In this document: in pieces, positions 1 through 7,363 of the stretch | How positions within the stretch are numbered: position 1 is the first letter of the stretch | Layout: each line of letters starts with the position of its first letter | From: Acidobacteriota bacterium | GTDB lineage: Bacteria; Acidobacteriota; Terriglobia; Terriglobales; Acidobacteriaceae | Assembly (NCBI GenBank): GCA_003224905.1 | Contig: QIAA01000007.1 | Coordinates: forward strand, 1-63,907 | Reading direction: 5' to 3' | DNA: 63,907 nt | Notes under the pieces: model-generated | What the model was told of the DNA's origin: nothing | Databases searched by the model: none | What the model saw: the letters and a program-made list of their open reading frames with translations, nothing else | Translations under genes and position numbers: made by a program

Positions 1-96
1 GGCATGCACCAACTTCTGCTCTCCGGTTTCTCCCGTTTCCGTGTCCAGCCAACTCACCTGCTGCCAGCTGGGATGAAAATCACAGCCTATAATCAT
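1..96 (-). CDS. IS110-family transposase, N-terminal fragment (cut by window edge)
   Basis: The minus strand from 96 encodes 32 residues beginning MIIGCDFHPSWQQV and runs off the window. The GCDFH segment matches the first catalytic Asp region of IS110 DEDD (RuvC-like) recombinases, which start with a G-x-D-x-H strand. These enzymes move circular IS intermediates using a bridge RNA encoded next to the gene. Only the N-terminus is present, so the family call rests on this motif, on the structured non-coding leader just upstream (97-190), and on a second copy of that leader at the other end of the window. An AAGGAG lies about 12 nt before the ATG. Confidence 0.7.
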   Translation of the reverse strand, partial: MIIGCDFHPSWQQVSWLDTETGETGEQKLVHA

Positions 97-190
97 CCTG
101 TGCGAAAGCTCCTTCTTCTCCTAATCGTCTTTGGTCCTCAACCGAAAGACACCTTAGGGTAACGTCGGAGCCTTCGCTCTTATCCAATCA
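97..190 (-). ncRNA. IS110 non-coding left end, candidate bridge RNA segment
   Basis: Upstream of the transposase start the minus strand folds into a nested structure. An outer stem pairs 167-176 with 103-112 (10 bp, one G-U). It encloses an inner hairpin pairing 127-135 with 141-150 (GTCTTT/AAAGAC plus GGT/ACC, one bulged base at 144, 5-nt loop). Between the stems is an internal loop with unpaired sequence on both sides. The copy at 63826-63907 keeps both stems but differs in the internal loop. IS110 elements are known to encode bridge RNAs in this position, with target and donor guides in internal loops. The RNA role here is inferred; the pairings are visible. Confidence 0.55.
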
Positions 191-213
191 ATCCTTCGCG
201 GTTTTCGAAGGAT
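191..213. repeat. Perfect 8-bp hairpin abutting the IS110 leader
   Basis: ATCCTTCG (191-198) and CGAAGGAT (206-213) form a perfect inverted repeat with a 7-nt loop, directly outside the segment shared with the right-hand IS110 copy. It may be the 5' part of the IS RNA or a REP-like hairpin used as the insertion site; both are known situations for IS110 elements. Positions 214-359 show nothing further that I can support. Confidence 0.45.
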
Positions 214-359
214 GGGATAACGAAACCACGCTCGCGCCGACCAGGCGCAACTGCCCGTCCATGCACCAGAGCGATGTTCATTCGTCACATCTTTTTAATC
301 GCTGTCTGCCTAATCTGATTATGGGTCTCGCCTTCTCGCCCGCATTACATATACTTACA

Positions 360-373
360 TTGTGTAAATACAA
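360..373. promoter_or_regulatory. Candidate BrnA operator at the brnT start
   Basis: TTGTGTAAATACAA is an inverted repeat (TTGTRT/AYACAA, one mismatch) ending 3 nt before the brnT ATG at 377. BrnA antitoxins of known brnTA systems bind and repress their own promoter, so an operator is expected here. No convincing Shine-Dalgarno lies between it and the ATG, so the transcript may start very close to the start codon. Confidence 0.4.
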
Positions 374-376
374 TTC

Positions 377-655
377 ATGCGGTATCTTTGGGATGAGGAC
401 AAAAACCGCCGCAATATCCAATTGCGCGGCATTGCCTTCAAGGACGCGGCACAGATCTTTGAGGGACCTACGGTTGAGCAGGTCGATGACCGTTTCGACT
501 ACGGCGAAATAAGGGTATACGCGATCGGCTTGGTAAATGGCTTGGAAATAACCGTTGTCTATTCGGACAGGGGCCAAGATGAAAGACGCATCATCTCAGC
601 GTGGCGCTCGCAGGCGCACGAAAGGCGCTACTACTGGCAGAACATCGAAAGCTAA
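377..655 (+). CDS. brnT: BrnT-family ribonuclease toxin
   Basis: This 92-residue protein has the typical BrnT length and opening (MRYLWDEDKNRRNIQLRGI, then F-x-D-A-A-x-I-F-E-G), followed by the R-x-Y-A-I-G / V-V-Y-S-D-R-G core strands and the R-R-I-I-S-A-W-R-x-x-A-x-x-x-E-R-R-Y-Y C-terminal segment of the family. BrnT is an RelE-fold ribonuclease that inhibits translation until bound by BrnA. The gene is first of a two-gene operon with brnA, with a palindrome at its start codon. It sits next to an IS110 element in an accessory stretch, consistent with horizontal movement. Confidence 0.88.
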   Translation: MRYLWDEDKNRRNIQLRGIAFKDAAQIFEGPTVEQVDDRFDYGEIRVYAIGLVNGLEITVVYSDRGQDERRIISAWRSQAHERRYYWQNIES

Positions 656-920
656 AGCTCCCAGAAGCACCGACTGGAAGCGGCTCCGGCGCATGAGCGA
701 CACCGACATTCGCAAGGGGATTGCCGCTGACCCTGACGCGCATGCCACCGACGAAAAGTTTTGGAAGAATGCCAGGGTAATCTGGCCCGCGCGCAAGCAA
801 ATCGTCACCATGCGCCTGGATGCGGACCTGCTTCGCTGGTTCCGTCAGCAACGCGGGTATCAAACTCGCATCAATGCCATTCTGCGAGCGTATATGTCAG
901 CCCACGCTGCGAAGCACTGA
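579..920 (+). CDS. brnA: BrnA-family antitoxin
   Basis: From the ATG at 579 this is 113 residues: a basic, low-complexity N-terminus, a middle (S-T-D-W-K-R-L-R-R-M-S-D-x-D-I) typical of BrnA, and a C-terminal RHH-like segment (M-R-L-D-A-D-L-L-R-W-F-R-Q) that binds DNA and represses the operon. It neutralises BrnT. The start overlaps brnT by 77 nt, much more than the few bases usual for this pair. A later ATG at 693 would remove the overlap but would also remove conserved residues, so 579 is preferred. Translation from inside the toxin gene could couple their ratio. Confidence 0.85.
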   Translation: MKDASSQRGARRRTKGATTGRTSKAKAPRSTDWKRLRRMSDTDIRKGIAADPDAHATDEKFWKNARVIWPARKQIVTMRLDADLLRWFRQQRGYQTRINAILRAYMSAHAAKH

Positions 921-972
921 ACGCGCGGCCCCGGCCATATTGCAACAAACTGGAAAACGGGATTCGTATCAG

Positions 973-992
973 GCTATGGCTTCAGCCATAGC
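973..992. repeat. Hairpin, 8-bp stem with TTCA loop
   Basis: GCTATGGC (973-980) pairs with GCCATAGC (985-992) around TTCA. It lies about 50 bp after the brnA stop and is not followed by a T-run, so it is REP-like rather than a clear intrinsic terminator. Confidence 0.5.
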
Positions 993-1014
993 GAAACAGT
1001 ACCACTACCCCGCC

Positions 1015-1033
1015 TGGCGCCCCTGGGGCGCCA
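1015..1033. repeat. Perfect 19-bp palindrome
   Basis: TGGCGCCCC and GGGGCGCCA flank a single central T. With almost no loop it suits a dimeric protein site or a cruciform better than an RNA terminator. Confidence 0.5.
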
Positions 1034-1172
1034 CTGTTACAGACCCAAGAAAACTGCGCCTAAACTGATTGGTTTTTCTTGCCGGTCCGGCTGGCCCAAG
1101 CCTACCCGCGATAAAAACAAACACCCGAAGATTGCCCTTTGTTTTCCTTCACTTAGCGCGCGCGCGGCACGG

Positions 1173-1230
1173 TAGCACGCCCGTGCTACCTATCGTACGG
1201 CCCGTGCTACATATCGCACGGCTGTGCTAC
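1173..1230. repeat. Short tandem repeat with 21-bp period
   Basis: The unit CCGTGCTACCTATCGTACGG recurs as CCGTGCTACATATCGCACGG, with CCGTGCTAC at 1181-1189 and 1202-1210 and a partial third unit ending at 1230. GTAGCACG at 1173-1180 forms a hairpin with the first CGTGCTAC. Function unknown. Confidence 0.5.
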
Positions 1231-1527
1231 AAAGACCGCGCCGAGTGTCTTGGGGCTTCTTTGCGAACTTTATTCTCCTTTGCGTCCTTTGCGGTTAGCT
1301 TTATAGAAATTCTGGAGATCAGGGCTTCCGGCTCTCGCCTACTCTAGGAACGAACAGAATTCCATTGACTTCACTTCGCCTTTTGCCCCAATAACAGAAG
1401 AAGGTAAGTTGATCCTGGGCCCAATAAATTGGTTTTTAAATTTCAAGTTCCCCAAGCCAGTTCGCTCTCCTCAACCCTCGGCGGCAGCACCCAGAGCTAA
1501 CCCTTTGTGCATCAATATTTTGCATGT

Positions 1528-1700
1528 AAGTACCTTTACTTCCAAGATTTTACGTGCTGCCGTGCAGCCCCGACCCAATGAACTCAAAGATTTAGCGGGT
1601 CCCATTAGCGGGGCCACCGCCAGAATCGCCCAATTTCAGCAGCTAAGTCCTGCTCTGTCTAGATTTTACCCGCAAGTCCTTTCGATCCAAAGATTTTGCT
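1528..1700. repeat. Degenerate direct repeats (AAGTCC..GATTTT type)
   Basis: Related segments lie at 1528-1554, 1645-1670 and 1674-1700, each starting AAGT(A)CC and ending GATTTT(A/G)C, with a shorter relative near 1580-1599. The last two are 29 bp apart. No coding frame explains the periodicity. Confidence 0.4.
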
Positions 1701-1710
1701 CATGTCTTCC

Positions 1711-1767
1711 CGCTAAGCTGATGATTCCCAAAGACCGGTGGGGGAGGGGTATACCGCGATTCGCGGG
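1711..1767 (-). repeat. Dispersed intergenic repeat, copy 1
   Basis: Read on the minus strand, this segment aligns with 62271-62325 over about 55 bp with a few mismatches and 1-2 bp indels. The shared core contains CCCGC, a GGTATA..CCC stretch, TCCCCC, GGTCTTT, GGAATCAT and TTAGCG. The two copies are about 60 kb apart in opposite orientation, one downstream of thrS and one beside an IS1595 transposase. No product is apparent. Confidence 0.6.
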
Positions 1768-1805
1768 CTAAATGCTAAGTGCCAACTGCCGACTGCGAAA
1801 CCCGC

Positions 1806-3752
1806 TCACAGGCTGGCCGCCCGGCTTTCAATCAGCTTGCGCACTCTGTCCTCGAATTCCTGGGCGGACATGTCTTCGGTCTTCTCTTTGCCGCGGGTGC
1901 GGACGTTGACTTTGCCGGCTTCGACCTCTTTGTCGCCGACGACCAGCATGAAGGGGACTTTCTGCAGCGCGTGCTCGCGGATTTTGGCGTTCATCTTTTC
2001 GTTGCGCGCATCCACCTGCACGCGGATGCCGGCTTCGCGCAGCTGTGAACCGACTTTATTGGCGTACTCGGCATGGCGCTCGGCAATCGGAATCAGTACC
2101 ACCTGCACTGGAGAGAGCCATACCGGAAACGCGCCCGCATAGTGCTCGATCAGCACGCCGAAGAAGCGCTCGACCGAGCCATACAACGCGCGATGCACCA
2201 TGAGCGGGCGCTTGCGCGATCCGTCTTCGGCGACATATTCCAGGCCGAAGCGCTCCGGCAGGTTGAAATCGAACTGCACAGTCGTGAGCTGCCAGAGGCG
2301 GCCGATGGCGTCGACCAGCTTGATATCGATTTTCGGGCCGTAGAATGCAGCTTCGCCAGGGATGATCCTGTATTCGATATTCAGTTTCTTTAGCGCGTTC
2401 TCCAGGGAACGATTGCCGATATCCCATTGATCTTCGCTACCGAGAAAACTCTTGCGATCCTTCGGATCCCAGGTGGAAAGCTCGACCTGGTACTGGTCGA
2501 AGCCGAAGTCTTTCAGCACATCGAGGGCAAACTCCGTGCAAGCGACGATTTCGTCTTCGATCTGCTGCGGCGTGCAGAAGGTGTGGGCGTCGTCCTGGGT
2601 AAAGCCGCGCACGCGCAGCAGGCCGTGCATCACGCCGGAGCGCTCGTAGCGGTAAACCGTACCCAACTCGCCCAGGCGCACCGGCAGATCGCGGTAAGAC
2701 TTTAGCGAGTCCTTGTAGATCAGAATGTGCCCCGGACAGTTCATGGGCTTGAGGCGGTATTCGGCGTCGTCGAGCTCCATGGCGTCGAACATGTTGGAGG
2801 CGTAATAGCCCTCGTGGCCTGAGGTGTGGAAGAGCTGACGGCGCGCGACGTGCGGCGTGTAAACCAGCGAGTAGCCACGCTTGAGGTACTGCTCGCGCAT
2901 CCAGTCTTCCATCTCTTTGCGGATGATGCCGCCCTTGGGATGCCAGAAGATCAGCCCCGGCCCGGCGAGTTCCTGGATGGAAAACAGATCGAGCTGCTGG
3001 CCGAGCACGCGGTGGTCGCGCTTCTTGGCCTCTTCGACCTGGTGGAGATATTGGTCGAGATCTTTCTTGCTGAAGAACGAGGTTCCGTAGATGCGCTGGA
3101 GTTGAGGATTCTTTTCGTCGCCGAGCCAGTAGGCACCGGCGATGTTCAGCAGCTTGAAAGCTTTGATCTTGCCGGTTGAAGGAATGTGCGGGCCGCGGCA
3201 GAAGTCGAGGAATTTGCCGGTGCGGTAAATCGAAATCCTTTCATCGGGCCGCGTGAACTGCTCGATGAAGTGGCACTTCATGAAGTCGCCTTCCTGTTTA
3301 AATTGCTGCAGGCCCTGGTCGCGGGGCAGGAATTCACGCGCATAAGGAATGTCCTGTTGCACCAGCTCCTGCATCTTGGCTTCGATTTTCTGCAGATCTT
3401 CGGGGGTGAATGGAGTAGGACGGTAGAAGTCGTAGAAAAATCCGCTCTCGGTAGCAGGACCGTGCCCCAGCTTGGTTTCGGGAAAGAGCTCCAGCACGGC
3501 AGCGGCCAGCAGGTGCGCCGAGGAATGCCGATATACCTCGAGCGCCTCGGGGTCCTTCTCGGTCAGGATTCGGAGATCGGCGTCTTTCTCCAGCGGACGA
3601 GTCAGGTCGATGAGATCGCCATTCGTTTTTGCCACCAGTGCGGCCTCCGCCAGCCGCGGACTGATCGATTTCGCGACCTCGAGAGGGCTCGTGCCCTTAG
3701 GTACCTCCTTCGTGCTCCCGTCCGGGAGTTTGACTTGAATAGCTTCTGACAT
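1806..3752 (-). CDS. thrS: Threonine--tRNA ligase
   Basis: A class II aminoacyl-tRNA synthetase of 648 residues, the usual bacterial ThrRS length. It begins with a TGS domain (MSEAIQVKLPDGSTKEVP), then the TAA/SAD editing domain with the H-S-S-A-H-L-L-A motif near residue 80, the catalytic core with the R-V-R-G-F-T-Q-D-D-A-H-T-F-C motif 2 region and the H-R-A-L-Y-G-S-V-E-R motif 3, and the C-terminal anticodon-binding domain (D-A-R-N-E-K-M-N-A-K-I-R-E). It charges tRNA-Thr in the cytoplasm. The ATG at 3752 is chosen because it begins the TGS domain; the 32 in-frame residues upstream do not look coding. No T-box leader is visible. Confidence 0.97.
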   Translation of the reverse strand: MSEAIQVKLPDGSTKEVPKGTSPLEVAKSISPRLAEAALVAKTNGDLIDLTRPLEKDADLRILTEKDPEALEVYRHSSAHLLAAAVLELFPETKLGHGPATESGFFYDFYRPTPFTPEDLQKIEAKMQELVQQDIPYAREFLPRDQGLQQFKQEGDFMKCHFIEQFTRPDERISIYRTGKFLDFCRGPHIPSTGKIKAFKLLNIAGAYWLGDEKNPQLQRIYGTSFFSKKDLDQYLHQVEEAKKRDHRVLGQQLDLFSIQELAGPGLIFWHPKGGIIRKEMEDWMREQYLKRGYSLVYTPHVARRQLFHTSGHEGYYASNMFDAMELDDAEYRLKPMNCPGHILIYKDSLKSYRDLPVRLGELGTVYRYERSGVMHGLLRVRGFTQDDAHTFCTPQQIEDEIVACTEFALDVLKDFGFDQYQVELSTWDPKDRKSFLGSEDQWDIGNRSLENALKKLNIEYRIIPGEAAFYGPKIDIKLVDAIGRLWQLTTVQFDFNLPERFGLEYVAEDGSRKRPLMVHRALYGSVERFFGVLIEHYAGAFPVWLSPVQVVLIPIAERHAEYANKVGSQLREAGIRVQVDARNEKMNAKIREHALQKVPFMLVVGDKEVEAGKVNVRTRGKEKTEDMSAQEFEDRVRKLIESRAASL

Positions 3753-3869
3753 GGGATTGCGACCGGCATTCAGCCGAATGTTTTCAGTGTATTGGAGCGA
3801 TACGAGAGGGTCAAACAGGTCTCCCGCTACACAGTTGTCTTGCTGCAAGCAGATCGCGAGTGGCCTCGG

Positions 3870-6800
3870 CTATTCCTCTCCGACTGCCTTCTCCGGATCG
3901 CGCCAGGTGTGCTCGATAGCGGCGGCAGTTTCCGGATTCAGTGGCTGCAGCCGGTTGTTCTTGAGCCGTTGATTCAGCGCGGGGACCTGCTTCGCTTTAA
4001 GCTCCTTCCACACAGAGAACTGTGCTTCCAGCGCGGAGTTGATCTGGGTGAGCATGTTTGCCTGGGAAGGGGTGGGAGCGGCATCGGCAGCATCAACTGA
4101 GCTAAGCAAGGTATTCAGGGCGATGTTCAATCGCGTGAGGCTCCGTCCCTGAGGCGTGCTCAGGAAGGTTGATCCTTCTTCTGTGCCCTCCAGTTCTGCG
4201 ATTTTCTGCTCCAGTGAATTCACGTCTGATTCCAGACCTCCGGCGTGCCCCTTCAGCTTCCCAAGCTGCTGGCGCAGTCCACGCACCTGCTGCAGGGCGG
4301 CATAACTGCGATGCATCGCGTCCGCAATTCTTGATTCCAGTTCGAATTGCGCGCGCAGATCTTCGGCTGAAGTTTTTACGCGCGGGTCCATTTTGACGGT
4401 GAGCGGCTGAGTGTAGCTTTTCCCGTTGGCCGTCATTTTGATCGTGTACCGGCCGGGCAAAGCGGAAGGGCCGAGGGGATAGCGAGGCGTGTCGTGATAG
4501 ATCGCAGAGATTGGATACTCGTGTTGCACCGAGTCCGGGGTGGGATAATGCAAGTCCCAGATGAAGCGATGCATGCCTCCTCTAGTCGAGAGAATCTGCG
4601 GCGGCCGAATCCAATAGGTAGGTATGTTGATTCTGTTCTCGTCTACAGGCTCAGGCTTATCCGCGCTGGAAAAGCGCCTGATGAGCTTGTCCTGGTCATC
4701 TAAGATTTCCAAAGTTACCGGGCCGATCGCGTCGGAGTTCAGGAAATAATCAAGCATTGCACCATCTGGCGGATTTTTTCCTGCAGGCTCTTCGGGCGGG
4801 AGCGGAGTATCAGTGTTGTTGTTGCGGCGGAGACGATACGTCAGTTGCGGAGCAAAAAGATGTCCGTCGCTTCCAGCCGACTCGGGTTCAAGCTGACGTA
4901 AGGGCGTGATGTTGTCGAGAATCCAGAATGAGCGCCCGTGCGTACCGATAACTACATCATCCTGATGGATCACCAGATCGCGAATGGAAGTTGCCGGCAA
5001 GTTCAGCCGTAGCGATTGCCAGTGGTCGCCGTCGTCGAAAGAAACGTAGACGGTCCGCTCGGTGCCTGCGAAAAGAAGGCCCTTCCGCTCCGGATCCTCG
5101 CGTACCGTATTCACCGGCTCGTCTTCAGCAATTCCGTTCACGATCTTCTGCCAGCTCTTTCCGCCATCGTGTGTGCGGTAGATATAGGGATGCAGGTCAT
5201 CCAGACGAAAACGATTCACGGCGGCATAGGCGCTAGCAGTATCGAAGTGCGAGGCGTCCATCTGGGCCAGCTTGCTCCAGGGAGTCAGTTCCGGAGGAGT
5301 GACGTTTTGCCAGGTCTTGCCGCCGTCGTGGGTCACATGGATCAAGCCGTCGTCGGTTCCGGCCCAGATCAGGTTCACATCTTTCGGAGACGGAGCGATG
5401 GAGTAGATGACGCCGCGATGCTTGCCCTTCTGCGGATCGGATTGCACAAACACACCCAGGCTCGGCGGCACCCCGGGATCTTCGCGGGTCAGATCAGGGC
5501 TGATGATCTCCCAATTACTCCCACCGTCGCTGGTTTTGAACAGGACATTTGATCCGAGACACAGAATGTGAGGATTGGCGGGAGAAAAGATCAGCGGTGC
5601 GGTGCGGTTGAACCGGTACTGGCCGGTGCGGAGAACGACGGGCGAGACATCCTGCGTCTGGCCGGTGGTGCGGTTGAATCTGGTGACCTTGCCGCCGTAA
5701 ATCAGGTTGGGATCAAGCGGATCGGGCGCGACGTAGCCGTACTCTTCAACTCCGACGGGGTACCAGTCACGGAAGGTGATCTCACCGATATCGCTGCGGC
5801 TCGAGGTTCCTACACTGCCGCTTTCCTGCTGACCGCCGTACACCCAGTAAGGAAACTGGTTGTCAGTGATTACGTGATAGAACTGCGCCGTGGGCTGGTT
5901 GTACCAGGAACTCCAGGTCTGGCCACCGTTGACGCTGATGGTGGCTCCTTGATCGACGGCAAGGGCGATGATGTCGGGGTTTTTGGGATTAATCCAGATA
6001 GTGTGATAGTCGTCGCCGCCGGGCGCTCCCTTGATGGCGGTGAACGTACGGCCCGCGTCGGTGGAGCGGTAGGTCGAGATGTTGGCGACGTAAATCGTGT
6101 CTTTGTCTTTGGGGTCCACGCGCACGCAGGCGAAATCGTCGCCGCGCCCCCAGATGCGTTTGTCGTTGTTGACGCGTTGCCAGCTTTCGCCCGCATCGTC
6201 AGAGCGGTAGAGGCCGCCGAGCTTGGGCGAGTCGACGAGGGCGTAGATGCGATTGCTTTCGGTTGGGTCGATGCCTAAGCCGATGCGGCCGAGGCCTTCG
6301 GCCCAAGTCGGCAGGCCTTTCGTCAGTTGTGTCCAGTTCGTGCCACCGTCGCTGGATCTGTATAACCCGCTACCCGGTCCGTCGTAACTGCCGCCTGTGG
6401 TCCAGGGCGGGCGGCGCGAAGCCCACATATCGGCATAGATGATGTTGGGATTTTGCGGATCGAAGGCGAGATCGATGGCGCCGGTGTTTTCGTCTTTGTA
6501 GAGAATTTTCTCCCAATTCGCGCCGCCGTCGAGGGAGCGGAAGACGCCGCGCTCGGGGTTCGGTCCATAAGGATGTCCCAGCACGGCGACGAAAACGCGA
6601 TTCGGGTTTTCGGGATCTATGAGGATCGAGCTAATCTGCTGGCCGTCACGCAGGCCGAGATGCCGCCAGGTACGGCCGGCGTCGGTTGATTTGTAGATTC
6701 CGTTGCCGGTGGAGAGGTCGGGGCGGCGCAGGCCTTCGCCGCTGCCGACGTAGATGATGTCTGAATTGGATGGCGCCATCGCCAGCGCTCCGACGGAGCC

Positions 6801-7064
6801 AGTGGGCTGATCGTCGAAGATGGGATTCCAGGTACGGCCGAAATCGGTGGTTTTCCACACTCCACCGTTGTTGGGAGCCATGTAGAAGACATTTGGTTGA
6901 TCTGGGATTCCGGCGATGGCGACGGTGCGTCCGGCGCGAAAGGGGCCGATGTTGCGCCAGCGGAGTTCCTGAAACAATTTCGGATCGAACTGCTGGGCGG
7001 ACGCGAGTGTCGATGCAAGCAGTGCGATCAGCAGACTCCACTTGAAACGCCAGTCATGGGTCAC
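3870..7064 (-). CDS. Exported BNR/Asp-box repeat (sortilin-like beta-propeller) protein
   Basis: A 1064-residue protein with a Sec signal peptide (hydrophobic core within residues 10-22, cleavage after ALASTLASA-Q). About eleven Asp-box turns of the S-x-D-x-G-x-T-W type (for example KSTDAGRTWRH, RSLDGGANWEK, THDGGKTWQN) run from about residue 65 to 690 and predict one or two sialidase/VPS10-like beta-propellers. The C-terminal third ends in a predicted coiled coil (near residues 950-1000). Such proteins are often labelled glycosyl hydrolase, but no catalytic residues can be assigned, so enzymatic activity is unproven. Likely acts at the cell surface or in the periplasm. It lies 117 bp upstream of thrS on the same strand. 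Confidence 0.85.
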   Translation of the reverse strand: MTHDWRFKWSLLIALLASTLASAQQFDPKLFQELRWRNIGPFRAGRTVAIAGIPDQPNVFYMAPNNGGVWKTTDFGRTWNPIFDDQPTGSVGALAMAPSNSDIIYVGSGEGLRRPDLSTGNGIYKSTDAGRTWRHLGLRDGQQISSILIDPENPNRVFVAVLGHPYGPNPERGVFRSLDGGANWEKILYKDENTGAIDLAFDPQNPNIIYADMWASRRPPWTTGGSYDGPGSGLYRSSDGGTNWTQLTKGLPTWAEGLGRIGLGIDPTESNRIYALVDSPKLGGLYRSDDAGESWQRVNNDKRIWGRGDDFACVRVDPKDKDTIYVANISTYRSTDAGRTFTAIKGAPGGDDYHTIWINPKNPDIIALAVDQGATISVNGGQTWSSWYNQPTAQFYHVITDNQFPYWVYGGQQESGSVGTSSRSDIGEITFRDWYPVGVEEYGYVAPDPLDPNLIYGGKVTRFNRTTGQTQDVSPVVLRTGQYRFNRTAPLIFSPANPHILCLGSNVLFKTSDGGSNWEIISPDLTREDPGVPPSLGVFVQSDPQKGKHRGVIYSIAPSPKDVNLIWAGTDDGLIHVTHDGGKTWQNVTPPELTPWSKLAQMDASHFDTASAYAAVNRFRLDDLHPYIYRTHDGGKSWQKIVNGIAEDEPVNTVREDPERKGLLFAGTERTVYVSFDDGDHWQSLRLNLPATSIRDLVIHQDDVVIGTHGRSFWILDNITPLRQLEPESAGSDGHLFAPQLTYRLRRNNNTDTPLPPEEPAGKNPPDGAMLDYFLNSDAIGPVTLEILDDQDKLIRRFSSADKPEPVDENRINIPTYWIRPPQILSTRGGMHRFIWDLHYPTPDSVQHEYPISAIYHDTPRYPLGPSALPGRYTIKMTANGKSYTQPLTVKMDPRVKTSAEDLRAQFELESRIADAMHRSYAALQQVRGLRQQLGKLKGHAGGLESDVNSLEQKIAELEGTEEGSTFLSTPQGRSLTRLNIALNTLLSSVDAADAAPTPSQANMLTQINSALEAQFSVWKELKAKQVPALNQRLKNNRLQPLNPETAAAIEHTWRDPEKAVGEE

Positions 7065-7143
7065 AGGGTTCTCCTCGAAGCAGGTAAGGATAAATCAAGA
7101 GGGACTTCAGGTTGGTCTCGCGGTCTGTATCTTGGTGACGTGA

Positions 7144-7269
7144 GACCCGTTGCAATCCATCCTGAAGCGCGCTTTCGAAGGCAAGCTGATGGCTCAAGAT
7201 CTCAATGAAGAACCAGCTTCCCCGCTGCTGAAGCGCGTCCGTGCCGAGCGGCTCGCCCCAAGGATGTGA
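7144..7269 (+). pseudogene. Relic of a type I restriction specificity subunit (HsdS C-terminus)
   Basis: One short frame encodes the C-terminal signature of HsdS: Q-S-I-L-K-R-A-F-E-G-K-L, then D-x-N-E-E-P-A-S-P-L-L and K-R-V-R-A-E-R, stop at 7267-7269. In intact HsdS this is the last coiled-coil segment after the second target-recognition domain. The frame is closed by a stop at 7141-7143 and nothing upstream resembles the rest of the gene, so only about 40 codons survive. It marks a lost restriction-modification locus beside the PIN-toxin gene pair. The rest of 7065-7363 shows nothing supportable. Confidence 0.7.
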
Positions 7270-7363
7270 CAAGCCAGCCGAACCTCCGCCGTCAGCGCGA
7301 CGCAAGAGCTACGGCTGTCACAGTTAAGTAAAATGGGTTTGCTCGTTCCCGCGGAGGTATGCC

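Larger units (their letters stand above)
921..1805. other. Gene-free accessory stretch rich in short repeats
   Basis: About 880 bp between brnA and the end of thrS with no open frame resembling a protein. It holds two strong palindromes (973-992, 1015-1033), a 21-bp-period repeat (1173-1230), degenerate 27-30 bp repeats (1528-1700), one copy of a dispersed repeat (1711-1767) and a run of GCTAA-type low-complexity sequence (about 1768-1800). The segment near 1259-1300 is T-rich with CTTTGCG repeats and looks like eroded spacer. Confidence 0.6.

Noticed and set aside
1173..1230. CRISPR array
   Set aside because: The repeats are imperfect, about 20 bp long, directly adjacent with no spacers, and fewer than three full units; no cas genes nearby.
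3753..3869. T-box leader of thrS
   Set aside because: Only 117 bp upstream, with no specifier hairpin, T-box sequence or terminator visible.
5568..6278. Plus-strand 236-codon frame inside the BNR-repeat gene
   Set aside because: Antisense shadow of repeated Asp-box codons; low-complexity composition and no recognisable domain.
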